Origin: CAYLNK01 sp964384675
GTDB taxonomy: Bacteria; Acidobacteriota; Thermoanaerobaculia; UBA5066
NCBI GenBank assembly: GCA_964384675.1
Contig: CAYLNK010000159.1
Location: 1-14,173 of the forward strand
Reading direction: 5' to 3'
DNA length: 14,173 nucleotides
The position numbers and the translations under genes were made by a program. Position 1 is the stretch's first letter; the number at the start of each line of letters is the position of its first letter. This document shows positions 1-7,016 of this stretch, one piece after another. A model generated the notes under the pieces. That model did no database searches, was not told the DNA's origin, and saw only the letters and a program-made list of their open reading frames with translations.

Positions 1-183
1 GCGTCCGTCGACGTCGTCACCGGCGAGTCGAAGGCGTGTCTCCTCGAGGCGTGCGAGGCGGCCGACCTCGTGGTCGTCGGCTGCCACGGCCGGCGGGGCG
101 CGGAGCGGCTCCTCCTGGGGAGCGTGTCGGAGTCGGTGTCGCTCCATGCGCCGTGCTCGGTCGAGGTGATCCGTCCGGCGTGA
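1..183 (+). CDS. Universal stress protein (UspA family), C-terminal fragment
   Basis: Reading frame 1 is open from the first base to a TGA at 181-183 and gives the last 60 residues of a universal stress protein; the start lies outside the window. The fragment contains the complete nucleotide-binding signature of ATP-binding Usp proteins, G-x2-G-x9-G-S, seen as GCHG, nine residues, then GS, followed by the typical Ser/Thr-rich turn and a final beta strand (CSVEVIRP). The preceding strand ADLVVVGCHG is also family-typical. Usp proteins are cytoplasmic, usually homodimeric, and induced by starvation or other stress. Presence of the motif suggests the ATP-binding subclass, not the UspA subclass that lacks ATP. 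The gene ends 6 bases from the stop of the convergent hydrolase gene, leaving no room for a dedicated terminator between them. Family is clear; whether it is a single or tandem Usp cannot be seen. Confidence 0.9.
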   Translation, partial: ASVDVVTGESKACLLEACEAADLVVVGCHGRRGAERLLLGSVSESVSLHAPCSVEVIRPA

Positions 184-189
184 TCCCGG

Positions 190-1935
190 TCAGCGTCTCC
201 GGGCCAGAGAGACGCTGAAGATGCCCATCTCGTCGATCTCCTCGGCCACCTTCTCGAAGCCGGCGGCCTCGACCAGCTGGTCCATCTCCTGCTGGGTCCT
301 TCGGCGCATGACCCACGCCGCGCCGCCGCGGTGGGAGGTGAGGACGCGCGCGATGAGCTCCAGCTGGGGGTGCCAGGGCTGGCCCGTGTAGACGAGGTAG
401 CCGCCGGACGGGACGGCGTCGCCGAGTCCCGCGAGCGAGGCGGCCACGCGATCGTTGTCCGGGAAGAGCTCGTACAGACCCGACACAACGGCCACCGTGG
501 GCCGCGGCGAGAGCGCGGCGAGCGCGGCGCGATCGAACGCGTCGCCCGCTTCGAACGTCACGCCGCCGAGGCCCATCTCCCGGATGAGCGCGCGCCCGGC
601 CTCCACGTTGATCGGGCTGTAGTCGCGGAGCTGAGCGGTGACGCCGCCGCCGATCGCCTTCAGCGCCTCGAGGTCGTAGCGGCCGTGCCCCGCCGCCACG
701 TCGACGACGTGCGCCGGCAGCCCGGCAGCCCTCACGCGCGCGACCGCCCCGGCCAGCAGCTTCTCGAGGTTCGCCTTCCGCGTCCGGATGCCGCGCCAGC
801 CGATGCTGTCGAGATAGCCCCGGTCGATGAGCCGGCCGAGCGGCGTGATCCCGCGCGCCCGGTTCTCGTAGACGTAGTCGAGCATCGAGCCGGAGTCGAA
901 GCCCGTCCTCCATCCCACCCGGATGCCCTCGGAGAGGCGACCCAGCGTGGACATCGAGAGGCGGGTCAGCGCGAAGCCGATCCGCTTCGGGGAGAGGAAG
1001 GGGAGCGGCCTCTCGAGCCGGTCCTGCTCGTCCTTCGTGTAGCCGGAGCGGTGCGCGTCCCGGAGCGACGGCGGCGCGTACGGCCGCTCGAAGGCCTCGA
1101 GGAGGAAGCGCCGCGCCTCGCCGATCGGGAGGTGGTTGTCCTTCTCGTTGAACGTGTCGTGGAAGAAGCCGGCGAAGGTGCGCATCTCCTTGGGATTCGA
1201 GGAGAGGCCCTCGAAGAACCGCCGCTGGGGCGGCTGCTCGACCACCCAGTCGCCGCCCGACGTCAGGACCATCACCGGCACCGTGATCGCGCCCGCGTCC
1301 TCGAGGAGGCGCGTCGCGGCGTCGAACAGACCGAGGAGGATCCTCACCGAGATCGCCCGCTCGATCAGCGGGTCCGACTCGTAGGAGGCGATCTTGGCGG
1401 GATCGTGCGTCAGGAGCTTCGCCTTGACGTAGCTCTTCACGAACGCCTTCCCCTTCAGGGCGAGGAGGAGCCGCAGGCCCGGGATCGCGAACGGGACGTA
1501 GAGCCGCACCCGGAGCGCCGGGCTGCCCAGCACGAGCGCGCGGATCGGCGGCGCGTAGTCGTGGACCCACGTGCTCACGACGACGCTCCCCACGCTGTGC
1601 GCGAGGATCGCGATCTGGCTCATCGGAAGGCCGGTCTCGTCGGCCACGTGGCGCATGAACGCGTCCACGTCCTTCACCAGCCAGAGGAAGCTGTCGGCGT
1701 GGCCCCGCTCGCCGGGAGAGCGCCCGTGCCCGCGCGCGTCCCAGGCGAAGACGTCGAAGCCGGGGAGATCGAGCTTCTCGACCACGTCCTGCCATCGGCC
1801 CGAGTGCTCGTGCCCGCGGTGGAAGAGGACGAGCGCGCGGCCCGACGGGGTCTCCGCCCGAAAGCGGCGGTAGAAGAGGGACGTGCCGTCCCACGTGGTC
1901 ATCGTGTGCTCGGTCGGGATCCGCGGGGTGCTCAA
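190..1935 (-). CDS. Bifunctional alpha/beta hydrolase (monoacylglycerol-lipase-like) / class I SAM-dependent methyltransferase
   Basis: A 581-residue fusion protein. Residues about 15-285 form an alpha/beta hydrolase of the serine aminopeptidase/monoacylglycerol lipase type: oxyanion region FHRGHEHSGRW (38-48), WDARGHGRS (65-73), nucleophile elbow AHSVGS with Ser114, acid Asp229 in SGGDW, and catalytic His259 in FHDTFNE. Residues about 330-578 match the putative methyltransferase family (Methyltransf_20-like) known to occur fused to such hydrolases: SAM motif I VVDVAAGHGRY (410-420), an acidic motif RDYS (437-440) and AGDAFDR (463-469). In other bacteria this fusion often sits beside phospholipid genes, suggesting lipid substrates; that is inference, as no such gene is adjacent here. 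The start chosen is TTG at 1935 because a perfect AGGAGG lies 9 bases upstream; the ATG at codon 12 (1902) has no visible ribosome site. No signal peptide, so cytoplasmic. A -10-like box and a hairpin upstream suggest its own transcript. Confidence 0.88.
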   Translation of the reverse strand: MSTPRIPTEHTMTTWDGTSLFYRRFRAETPSGRALVLFHRGHEHSGRWQDVVEKLDLPGFDVFAWDARGHGRSPGERGHADSFLWLVKDVDAFMRHVADETGLPMSQIAILAHSVGSVVVSTWVHDYAPPIRALVLGSPALRVRLYVPFAIPGLRLLLALKGKAFVKSYVKAKLLTHDPAKIASYESDPLIERAISVRILLGLFDAATRLLEDAGAITVPVMVLTSGGDWVVEQPPQRRFFEGLSSNPKEMRTFAGFFHDTFNEKDNHLPIGEARRFLLEAFERPYAPPSLRDAHRSGYTKDEQDRLERPLPFLSPKRIGFALTRLSMSTLGRLSEGIRVGWRTGFDSGSMLDYVYENRARGITPLGRLIDRGYLDSIGWRGIRTRKANLEKLLAGAVARVRAAGLPAHVVDVAAGHGRYDLEALKAIGGGVTAQLRDYSPINVEAGRALIREMGLGGVTFEAGDAFDRAALAALSPRPTVAVVSGLYELFPDNDRVAASLAGLGDAVPSGGYLVYTGQPWHPQLELIARVLTSHRGGAAWVMRRRTQQEMDQLVEAAGFEKVAEEIDEMGIFSVSLARRR

Positions 1936-1944
1936 CGGGCAGCG

Positions 1945-1950
1945 CCTCCT
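1945..1950 (-). promoter_or_regulatory. Shine-Dalgarno site fixing a TTG start
   Basis: On the minus strand this reads AGGAGG, a full anti-16S match, 9 bases before the TTG at 1935-1933. It decides the start of the hydrolase/methyltransferase in favour of TTG over the downstream ATG at 1902, which has no purine-rich stretch before it. Confidence 0.7.
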
Positions 1951-1961
1951 GACGCGGCGCG

Positions 1962-1967
1962 ATGGTA
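1962..1967 (-). promoter_or_regulatory. Putative -10 box (TACCAT) before the hydrolase/methyltransferase gene
   Basis: Minus-strand TACCAT lies 26 bases before the TTG start and upstream of the AGGAGG, where it could start a short leader carrying the ribosome site. It resembles the TAnnnT boxes before other genes here. No -35 element is recognisable, so this is tentative. Confidence 0.3.
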
Positions 1968-1973
1968 GCCGAC

Positions 1974-2006
1974 GGCGTCATCCCGGCCCGTGCGGCCGGT
2001 CACGCC
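1974..2006 (-). terminator. Intergenic hairpin after the GT-C-like gene (no U-tract)
   Basis: A perfect 6-bp GC stem, CCGGCC at 1983-1988 pairing with GGCCGG at 1994-1999 around a 5-base loop, is flanked by a second pairing GGCGT (1974-1978) with ACGCC (2002-2006). It starts just past the stop codon of the membrane protein at 2011. No T-run follows, so it is a candidate transcription-ending or mRNA-stabilising hairpin, not a classical intrinsic terminator. A short GC-only stem can also arise by chance in DNA this GC-rich. Confidence 0.35.
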
Positions 2007-2010
2007 ACGC

Positions 2011-3804
2011 TCACTCGGAGAAGAGGAAGAACCCGCCCGACGGCGCTCCGCACGCCTCCACACGGAGCGACGCGCGCGGCGCCGGCGCCAGCTCCTTCCA
2101 CGCCGAGAGCCCGCGGGGTGAGGAGATCTCCTCGACAACGGCCCCGTCGACGAGGAGCCGCGCCGTCCCGACCGCGCGGAAGCGCAGGCGGCAGCCGGAG
2201 CACGGGTCGGGGGCGGCGAACGCACGGCACTCGCCCGGCCGGGCGACGCGAGTGAGGTCGACGAAGCCCTCCAGCTCCCGGCCGTCCAGCCGCCGTGGGT
2301 AGCGACCCGCCGGCGCGGCCCCGTGCGACACGTCCCAGTCCAGGAGGAAGCGGCCAGTAGACGGCACGCCGACGCGCAGGAGGAGGCTCGCCCCGGAGTA
2401 GACGACCCGCACGCGCGGGTCGCCGGCGAGGACGTCGAGGAGCCGGCTGTGCCCGGCCACGTCGTGCAGGGCGAGGTAGTCGCTGTCGAGCCCGCCCTTC
2501 AGCACGGGCGGCACGTCTGCCATCGCTCCGGCGAAAACGGCGCGCTGCAGGTCGTAGGCGCGCGGGTTCGGGACCACCATGAAGACCGGGTCGTAGAGGT
2601 TGAGCGTGCGGCCCTGGGGCGCCCAGAACGCGAGCATCGCCGCGTCACTCCAGGTCGCCGCCACCTTCGCGCCCGCCGGCAGAACGCGGCCGAGGCGCTC
2701 GAGGTCGGCCTCGGTGGTCGTCGAACGCCCCGCCACCACCGCGGCGAGGAAATCGACCCGCAGCGAGAAGATCGCCCCCGGGACGAGCGCGAACACGGCA
2801 GCCGCGGCGATCGCCATCTTCCCGGGTCGCCGCAGCCCGGCGCCGCCGGCCACGCTGACCGCCGCCAGCGTGGCGAAGGGGACGAAATAGACGACCATCC
2901 GTCCCATCGCCAGATAGAACCCGAGGAAGGCGATCGCGCCTCCGAGGTGGACCAGCGCCTCCCGCGAGCGAAACGCTCCCCGATCCCGACGCGCCGCGAG
3001 GACCCCGACGAGGAGGATCACCAGCCACCATCCGCCGAGCACCAGGACGACGTCCCGCCAGGGCGGAGGGAGGATCTCCGTGCCGACGTCCAGACTCCCC
3101 TTCATCCGGAAGAACGTCACGTTCTGGAGCGCCCAGATGCGGAGGTGGTCGACGGGGTGCGGGTGGGCGGAGAGACCGGCGGCCGTCCCGGCCAGGGTCG
3201 CGACGAGCGGGCGCCACTCCGGCTTGCGGTCGGCGGCGAGGAGCAGGATCGTCCAGAGGACCACGAGCCCGACGAAGACGTGGAATGCGGTGTACGCGAG
3301 GGCGTAGAGCGCCGCCGTGACCGCCAGCCACGCCCAGCGCCGCCGGATCACCAGCTCGGCCGAAAGGAGCAGCAGCGCGAGCGCGAGGACCTCGGGCCGC
3401 AGCCGCATCAGCCGGTCGTTCCAGGGCGGCGCCGCCACGAAGACCCAGAACGGCACCAGCCAGCCGGCCCAGCCGATCCGTCGCCACGCCAGAGCACCGA
3501 GGAGGGTCAGGACCAGCGCGTCGAAGGCCGCGAGCGCGAGGCGACCGCCGGTCGCCGCGTCCCCGGTCGAGACGAACGGGATCAGCGCGACGTGGAAGAG
3601 CAGCTCCTTGTCGCCGTAGCCGTCGTGCATGACGCTGAACCGCGGCCACGGCAGCCCCTCGACGAACCCCTGCTCGGTGTAGAGCCGCGACACGGCCAGA
3701 TGGAGGTAGGAGTCCGAGTCGTAGAGGTACGGCGCGCGCAGGTACAGGAAGGCGAGGAGGACGAAGGTGGCGAGACCGTACGAGAGCCCGCGCACGAACG
3801 CCAC
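2011..3804 (-). CDS. Polytopic GT-C-like membrane protein with C-terminal soluble domain
   Basis: A 597-residue integral membrane protein. It starts with a membrane helix (about 8-22), followed by a loop with APYLYDSDSYLHLA (24-37). An acidic pair (Asp29, Asp31) in the first extracytoplasmic loop is the hallmark of GT-C glycosyltransferases such as the STT3 and family 39 enzymes, where it helps bind metal or the lipid-phosphate sugar. A further loop carries RLRPE (134-138), also common in this fold. About nine or ten hydrophobic segments extend to roughly residue 358. The remaining 240 residues look extracytoplasmic and end in a beta-rich stretch (about 515-597) with four cysteines (526, 535, 538, 584) and the phrase ARLLVDGAVV, which recalls PA14-like sugar-binding folds. 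The start is GTG at 3804; no ribosome site is visible, but a TAGAAT box ends 6 bases upstream. Substrate is unknown, and a YfhO-type or non-enzymatic role is possible. Confidence 0.75.
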   Translation of the reverse strand: MAFVRGLSYGLATFVLLAFLYLRAPYLYDSDSYLHLAVSRLYTEQGFVEGLPWPRFSVMHDGYGDKELLFHVALIPFVSTGDAATGGRLALAAFDALVLTLLGALAWRRIGWAGWLVPFWVFVAAPPWNDRLMRLRPEVLALALLLLSAELVIRRRWAWLAVTAALYALAYTAFHVFVGLVVLWTILLLAADRKPEWRPLVATLAGTAAGLSAHPHPVDHLRIWALQNVTFFRMKGSLDVGTEILPPPWRDVVLVLGGWWLVILLVGVLAARRDRGAFRSREALVHLGGAIAFLGFYLAMGRMVVYFVPFATLAAVSVAGGAGLRRPGKMAIAAAAVFALVPGAIFSLRVDFLAAVVAGRSTTTEADLERLGRVLPAGAKVAATWSDAAMLAFWAPQGRTLNLYDPVFMVVPNPRAYDLQRAVFAGAMADVPPVLKGGLDSDYLALHDVAGHSRLLDVLAGDPRVRVVYSGASLLLRVGVPSTGRFLLDWDVSHGAAPAGRYPRRLDGRELEGFVDLTRVARPGECRAFAAPDPCSGCRLRFRAVGTARLLVDGAVVEEISSPRGLSAWKELAPAPRASLRVEACGAPSGGFFLFSE

Positions 3805-3810
3805 GACACG

Positions 3811-3816
3811 ATTCTA
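3811..3816 (-). promoter_or_regulatory. Putative -10 box TAGAAT, leaderless spacing
   Basis: Minus-strand TAGAAT matches the sigma-70 -10 consensus at five of six positions. Six bases separate it from the GTG at 3804, so transcription would begin at the start codon itself, in keeping with the absence of a ribosome site. No convincing -35 element is seen. Confidence 0.45.
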
Positions 3817-3834
3817 CGCAGGCGATCCGGGACC

Positions 3835-3868
3835 GGAGGTCGACCGGCGGTCCGCCGGATCGACCTCC
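3835..3868 (-). terminator. Strong 16-bp intergenic hairpin after the S9 peptidase gene
   Basis: Arms GGAGGTCGA (3835-3843) and TCGACCTCC (3860-3868) pair perfectly. Inside them CCGGCGG (3844-3850) pairs with CCGCCGG (3852-3858), with one unpaired A at 3859. In practice the innermost bases form the loop. It sits between the peptidase stop (3884) and the -10-like box of the next gene, where a terminator would separate two units. There is no T-run on either strand, so termination would not be of the classical intrinsic type; an operator or processing site is an alternative. Confidence 0.5.
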
Positions 3869-3883
3869 TCCGTTTCGCGCGCC

Positions 3884-5863
3884 CTACTTCGCCGCGGCAC
3901 CCGCGGCTACTGCCGCGGCTCCCTTCAGGTGCTCCTCCATGAAACGCAGCGAGTGGCCGACCATCAGCACCTGGTTGTCCCGCTTGCCGGCGCCGTGCCC
4001 CTCGTCGGCGTAGATCAGCAGCTCCGTCGGGACGCCGGTCTTCTTGGCGGCCTCGTACATCTGGATCGCCTCGCCCACCGGGACGCGCGGGTCGGTGGCG
4101 CCCTGCTGGATCTGGAGCGGGGCCTTCAGCTTGCCGATGTGGGTGGTCGCGGAGAGCTCGAGGAGCACGTCCTTGTCCTTCTCCGGGTCGCCGTACTCGC
4201 TGATCCGGAGGACGCGGCGGTACGGGGCGGTGTTCTGCAGGAAGGTGAGCAGGTTCCCGATGCCGACGATCGACGAGCCCGCGTCGAACGCGCCCGCGAA
4301 GCGCGTCATCGCGACGAGGGTGGCGTAGCCGCCGTAGCTCCCCCCCATCACCCCCACCTTCGGCGTCTTCCCGTCCGCCGCGAACGCCTTCCGGGCCCAG
4401 GTCGCCGCGTCCTCGATGTCGGTCCAGACCTTCAGGCGCTTCGGACCGTCGTCGGCCTCGAGCCAGCTCCGGCCATAGCCGTCGCTGCCGCGCACGTTCG
4501 GCTCCACGTAGACGAAGCCGGCGTCGACGAAGATCTGGGCGTAGGGGGAGAAGCCGGGCTGGGCCTGCGCCTCGGGGCCGCCGTGGAACTCCACCAGGAC
4601 GGGGCACGGCGCCGGGTCGCAGCGCTTCGGCCGCCTCACGAACGCGGGGATCTTCGTGCCGTCGCGTGCGGGGTAGCTCTCCAGCGTGGCCGCGGAGAAG
4701 CCCGTCGTGTCGATCTCGGGGGCGCTCGGGACGACCCACCGGGTCAGGGAGCCGGTCTTCCAGTCGTACAGGTACGAGGTGCGCGGAGCCTTCGCCGTCA
4801 CGACGCCGAACGTCGTGAACCGTCCGTCCCGCGTGGTGGCACCGTTGAAAACGTGGTCGGCCCCCTCCGGGAGCTTCGGGAGCGGCACCGGCTGGAACGT
4901 CTTGGCGTCGAGCGCGAAGAGCTTCGTGTAGCCGGCCTCGTTGACGGTGTAGAGGAGGCGGAGCTTCGCGTCGTCCAGGCTGAAGCCGGAGACGTCCCAC
5001 TTCAGGTCGCCGGTGAGGGGGGTGAGCTTCCCACCCTCGTAGCGGCAGAGGCGGCGGAGCTCGCCCAGCTTCGGGGTCAGGACGAGGAGCTGGCCGGGCG
5101 CCGCGCCGTAGACGGCCGTGTACTCCTCGGGCTTGTCCTGCCCGAGGACCGGCGTCAGCTTCTTCGTCCCGGGGTTCCACTCCCAGTATTCGGAGGTGAG
5201 GGAGCCGGTGGCCTTGGCGAGGAGAAGCGTGCCGTCGGCCCGGTGGTCGGCGATGCTCCAGAGCCCGGGCTCGGTGACCAGCGCCTCCTTCTGCTTCGTG
5301 GCGACGTTCCAGCGGTAAACGGCGTACGCGTCCGGCTTCGCATCATTGGCCGCGTAGTAGACCCATCTCCCGTCGGCCGAGACGAACTGGTGGAAGGTCT
5401 GGACTCCCTTCAGGTGCTGGATCTCGGTGAGCGCCCCTCCCGCCGCCGGCATCAGGTAGAGGCCCGGGTTCTCCTCCCCCTTGCGGTCGCGCTGGAGGAC
5501 GAGGGTCTTGCCGTCGGGGAAGACGTCGGCCAGCGAGGTGCGGTCCTCGCCGCCCGTGAGCTGGACCGGGAACGTGTTCGGGCCGTCCAGGCGCCAGACC
5601 TGCGGCGTTCCGGTGACGGACCAGCCGAAGAAGAGCTTGCCGCCGTCGGGAGCCGGCTGGCCCATACCGGGAGCCCGGACGTCCATCATCGACTGGATGC
5701 GCCGCGCCAGGTCCGGCGGGAGCGGCTTCGGCGCGTATCGGGCCAGGACCTCGGGGGGCACGCTCTCGACCCCGTGGCCCGCGTACGGTGTCTGGCCGGG
5801 GGCGGCAGTGGGAGCGGCCAGGGCGAGGGCGAGGAAGGGCGCGAGAGTGCGTGAGACGGACAT
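3884..5863 (-). CDS. Secreted S9 family peptidase (prolyl oligopeptidase / dipeptidyl aminopeptidase-like)
   Basis: A serine peptidase of about 659 residues. Counting from the longer possible start at 5881 (665 residues), a Sec-type signal peptide (basic SVSR, then an Ala/Leu core ending TAAPGQ near residue 30) precedes a WD/PD40-like beta-propeller (about 75-395) that screens substrates by size, then an alpha/beta-hydrolase domain (about 400-655). The triad is visible: Ser515 in GGSYGGY, Asp597 in GATDPRVP and His629 in DEGHG. HGGPEA (433-438) and NVRGSDGYG (462-470) are also S9 hallmarks. Such enzymes remove dipeptides or cleave short, often proline-containing peptides; here probably in the periplasm or outside. 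I prefer the ATG at 5863 because GGAGG lies 4 bases upstream and the signal peptide then starts normally; the ATG at 5881 has AAGGA 8 bases upstream and remains possible. The C-terminus is an unusual Ala-rich tail. The exact S9 subfamily is not assigned. Confidence 0.93.
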   Translation of the reverse strand: MSVSRTLAPFLALALAAPTAAPGQTPYAGHGVESVPPEVLARYAPKPLPPDLARRIQSMMDVRAPGMGQPAPDGGKLFFGWSVTGTPQVWRLDGPNTFPVQLTGGEDRTSLADVFPDGKTLVLQRDRKGEENPGLYLMPAAGGALTEIQHLKGVQTFHQFVSADGRWVYYAANDAKPDAYAVYRWNVATKQKEALVTEPGLWSIADHRADGTLLLAKATGSLTSEYWEWNPGTKKLTPVLGQDKPEEYTAVYGAAPGQLLVLTPKLGELRRLCRYEGGKLTPLTGDLKWDVSGFSLDDAKLRLLYTVNEAGYTKLFALDAKTFQPVPLPKLPEGADHVFNGATTRDGRFTTFGVVTAKAPRTSYLYDWKTGSLTRWVVPSAPEIDTTGFSAATLESYPARDGTKIPAFVRRPKRCDPAPCPVLVEFHGGPEAQAQPGFSPYAQIFVDAGFVYVEPNVRGSDGYGRSWLEADDGPKRLKVWTDIEDAATWARKAFAADGKTPKVGVMGGSYGGYATLVAMTRFAGAFDAGSSIVGIGNLLTFLQNTAPYRRVLRISEYGDPEKDKDVLLELSATTHIGKLKAPLQIQQGATDPRVPVGEAIQMYEAAKKTGVPTELLIYADEGHGAGKRDNQVLMVGHSLRFMEEHLKGAAAVAAGAAAK

Positions 5864-5867
5864 CGAT

Positions 5868-5872
5868 CCTCC
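5868..5872 (-). promoter_or_regulatory. Ribosome binding site of the S9 peptidase
   Basis: Minus-strand GGAGG, 4 bases before the ATG at 5863. The spacing is short but the match is strong. It competes with an AAGGA upstream of the alternative ATG at 5881. Confidence 0.45.
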
Positions 5873-5965
5873 AGCCGGCATTCGGTTCGTCCTTGTTACG
5901 CCGGAGCGGAGGTCGAGGTTTCGGTCTCCCGGTTTCAGTCGTGAGGTCTTGCCGTGGACGGGTCG

Positions 5966-6916
5966 TCAGGAGCCCGACCCATCGACGACGCCCGCGTAGA
6001 CGGGGAGCAGGAAGATCGCCTTGTAGTCGATCCCGGGGGTCTCGGCGGCGATCTCGAGCTCCCAGTAGCAGGGCTGATCGGCGCTGAGACGCGTCGAGAG
6101 ATGGGAGTCCCTGGGCAGAGAGAACCTCAGGGGCAGGGGCGGGGCCTCGTCGGCGGTCAGGGAGAGGATCCGGGCGGGGCGCCCTGGTCCCAGGTCCAGC
6201 TCTCCCGGACCGTACGTCCGCTCGTCCTCGTAGAGCGCGTACGCCACCACCGTGTTCGCGTTCCCCCTCGTCTCGAACTCCTCCTCCACGCAGCGGAGCG
6301 TCAGCGTCAAGGTCCGGTAGCCCCGCAGCCGGGACGCGCCCACGAAGGCGACCTCCATCTCGCTCCCCAGGAGGAAGGGGAACCGCCCGAACCGGACCTC
6401 GCTGCCGCCGTACTTGAGGCGCTGCAGCAGCCGGTAGACCGTCACGCCCCAGCCGGCGAGCGCGAGGAGGCCCAGGATCAGCCCGAAGGGGAAGAAGAAG
6501 ACGCAGAACGGCGCCGCGAAGGCGCTGAACCCGAGCATCCAGACCACCTCGGACACGGTCTTCCCGAGAATGCCGAGACGCGCCACGTCCCGGTCCCACG
6601 GGTGATCCCAGTACCACGGCTCCCCGGGCCTCTCCAGCTGACCGCGCTGGACGCGCGCCCGCCGGAGCCAGCCGGCGACGCCCGTCCCCATGAGCCAGAG
6701 GCCGAGCAGCAGGAAAAGGCCGCCGATACCGCCCACGATGAGGCGATCGGCGTGGAACGACGAACGGTCGACCGCGATCACCCCCGCCGCGGCCAGGACG
6801 ATGCCGCCCCCCATGAGGGCGAACGGGAGCCCGAAGAGGACGGCGCATCCGCCCTGGAGCGCCACCCGGCGCCGGCTCTCGTGGCCCTCGAGCTCCCGCT
6901 TCGCGTGCCGGATCAA
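5966..6916 (-). CDS. Uncharacterised membrane protein (DUF3592-like architecture)
   Basis: I do not recognise a named function. From the proposed TTG start the protein has 316 residues: a basic N-terminus; two hydrophobic helices (about 20-49 and 59-83); an Arg-rich loop with PWYWDHPWD (100-108); a long hydrophobic stretch, probably two helices (about 123-161); then a beta-rich soluble domain (about 170-316) containing YWELEIAAETPGIDY (284-298) and an ending FLLPVY. Tryptophan motifs of the PWxW type followed by membrane helices and this kind of C-terminal phrase recur in bacterial DUF3592-like membrane proteins, whose role is unknown. The start is uncertain. Longer versions begin at GTG 6949 or GTG 7024, the latter overlapping the divergent decarboxylase gene. 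I chose TTG 6916 because a TATATT box, rare AT-rich sequence here, lies 8 bases upstream. It is divergently arranged with the decarboxylase. Confidence 0.65.
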   Translation of the reverse strand: MIRHAKRELEGHESRRRVALQGGCAVLFGLPFALMGGGIVLAAAGVIAVDRSSFHADRLIVGGIGGLFLLLGLWLMGTGVAGWLRRARVQRGQLERPGEPWYWDHPWDRDVARLGILGKTVSEVVWMLGFSAFAAPFCVFFFPFGLILGLLALAGWGVTVYRLLQRLKYGGSEVRFGRFPFLLGSEMEVAFVGASRLRGYRTLTLTLRCVEEEFETRGNANTVVAYALYEDERTYGPGELDLGPGRPARILSLTADEAPPLPLRFSLPRDSHLSTRLSADQPCYWELEIAAETPGIDYKAIFLLPVYAGVVDGSGS

Positions 6917-6924
6917 CGTCCGTG

Positions 6925-6930
6925 AATATA
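6925..6930 (-). promoter_or_regulatory. Putative -10 box TATATT of the membrane protein gene
   Basis: Minus-strand TATATT matches the -10 consensus at five of six positions and is one of the few AT-rich hexamers in the surrounding DNA. It lies 8 bases before TTG 6916. If the protein really starts at 6949 or 7024, this box would be coding sequence and not a promoter. Confidence 0.4.
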
Positions 6931-6990
6931 GGACCCGAAACGCCCGCACGCTCGCCCGCCACGTCTCGCGGCGCGCGCCGGTCGCCGTGC

Positions 6991-6996
6991 TACCGT
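6991..6996 (+). promoter_or_regulatory. Putative -10 box TACCGT of the decarboxylase gene
   Basis: Plus-strand TACCGT lies 20 bases before the ATG at 7017. It shares the context GCTACC-T with the box before the hydrolase gene near 1962. No -35 element is visible; tentative. Confidence 0.25.
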
Positions 6997-7016
6997 CCCG
7001 CGCGCTGGACGGATCG

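Noticed and set aside
331..1968. Long plus-strand frame (545 codons) opposite the hydrolase/methyltransferase
   Set aside because: Low-complexity Arg/Glu/Val composition and no family motif; the opposite strand carries two complete enzyme domains.
2323..3942. Long plus-strand open frame (539 codons) opposite the GT-C-like gene
   Set aside because: Its translation is almost entirely Arg, Glu, Asp, Gly and Pro without hydrophobic core or motifs, as expected for the antisense of a GC-rich gene. The minus-strand frame has membrane helices and GT-C motifs.
3767..5854. Plus-strand frame of 695 codons opposite the S9 peptidase
   Set aside because: Antisense shadow: the S9 triad, propeller and signal peptide are on the minus strand.
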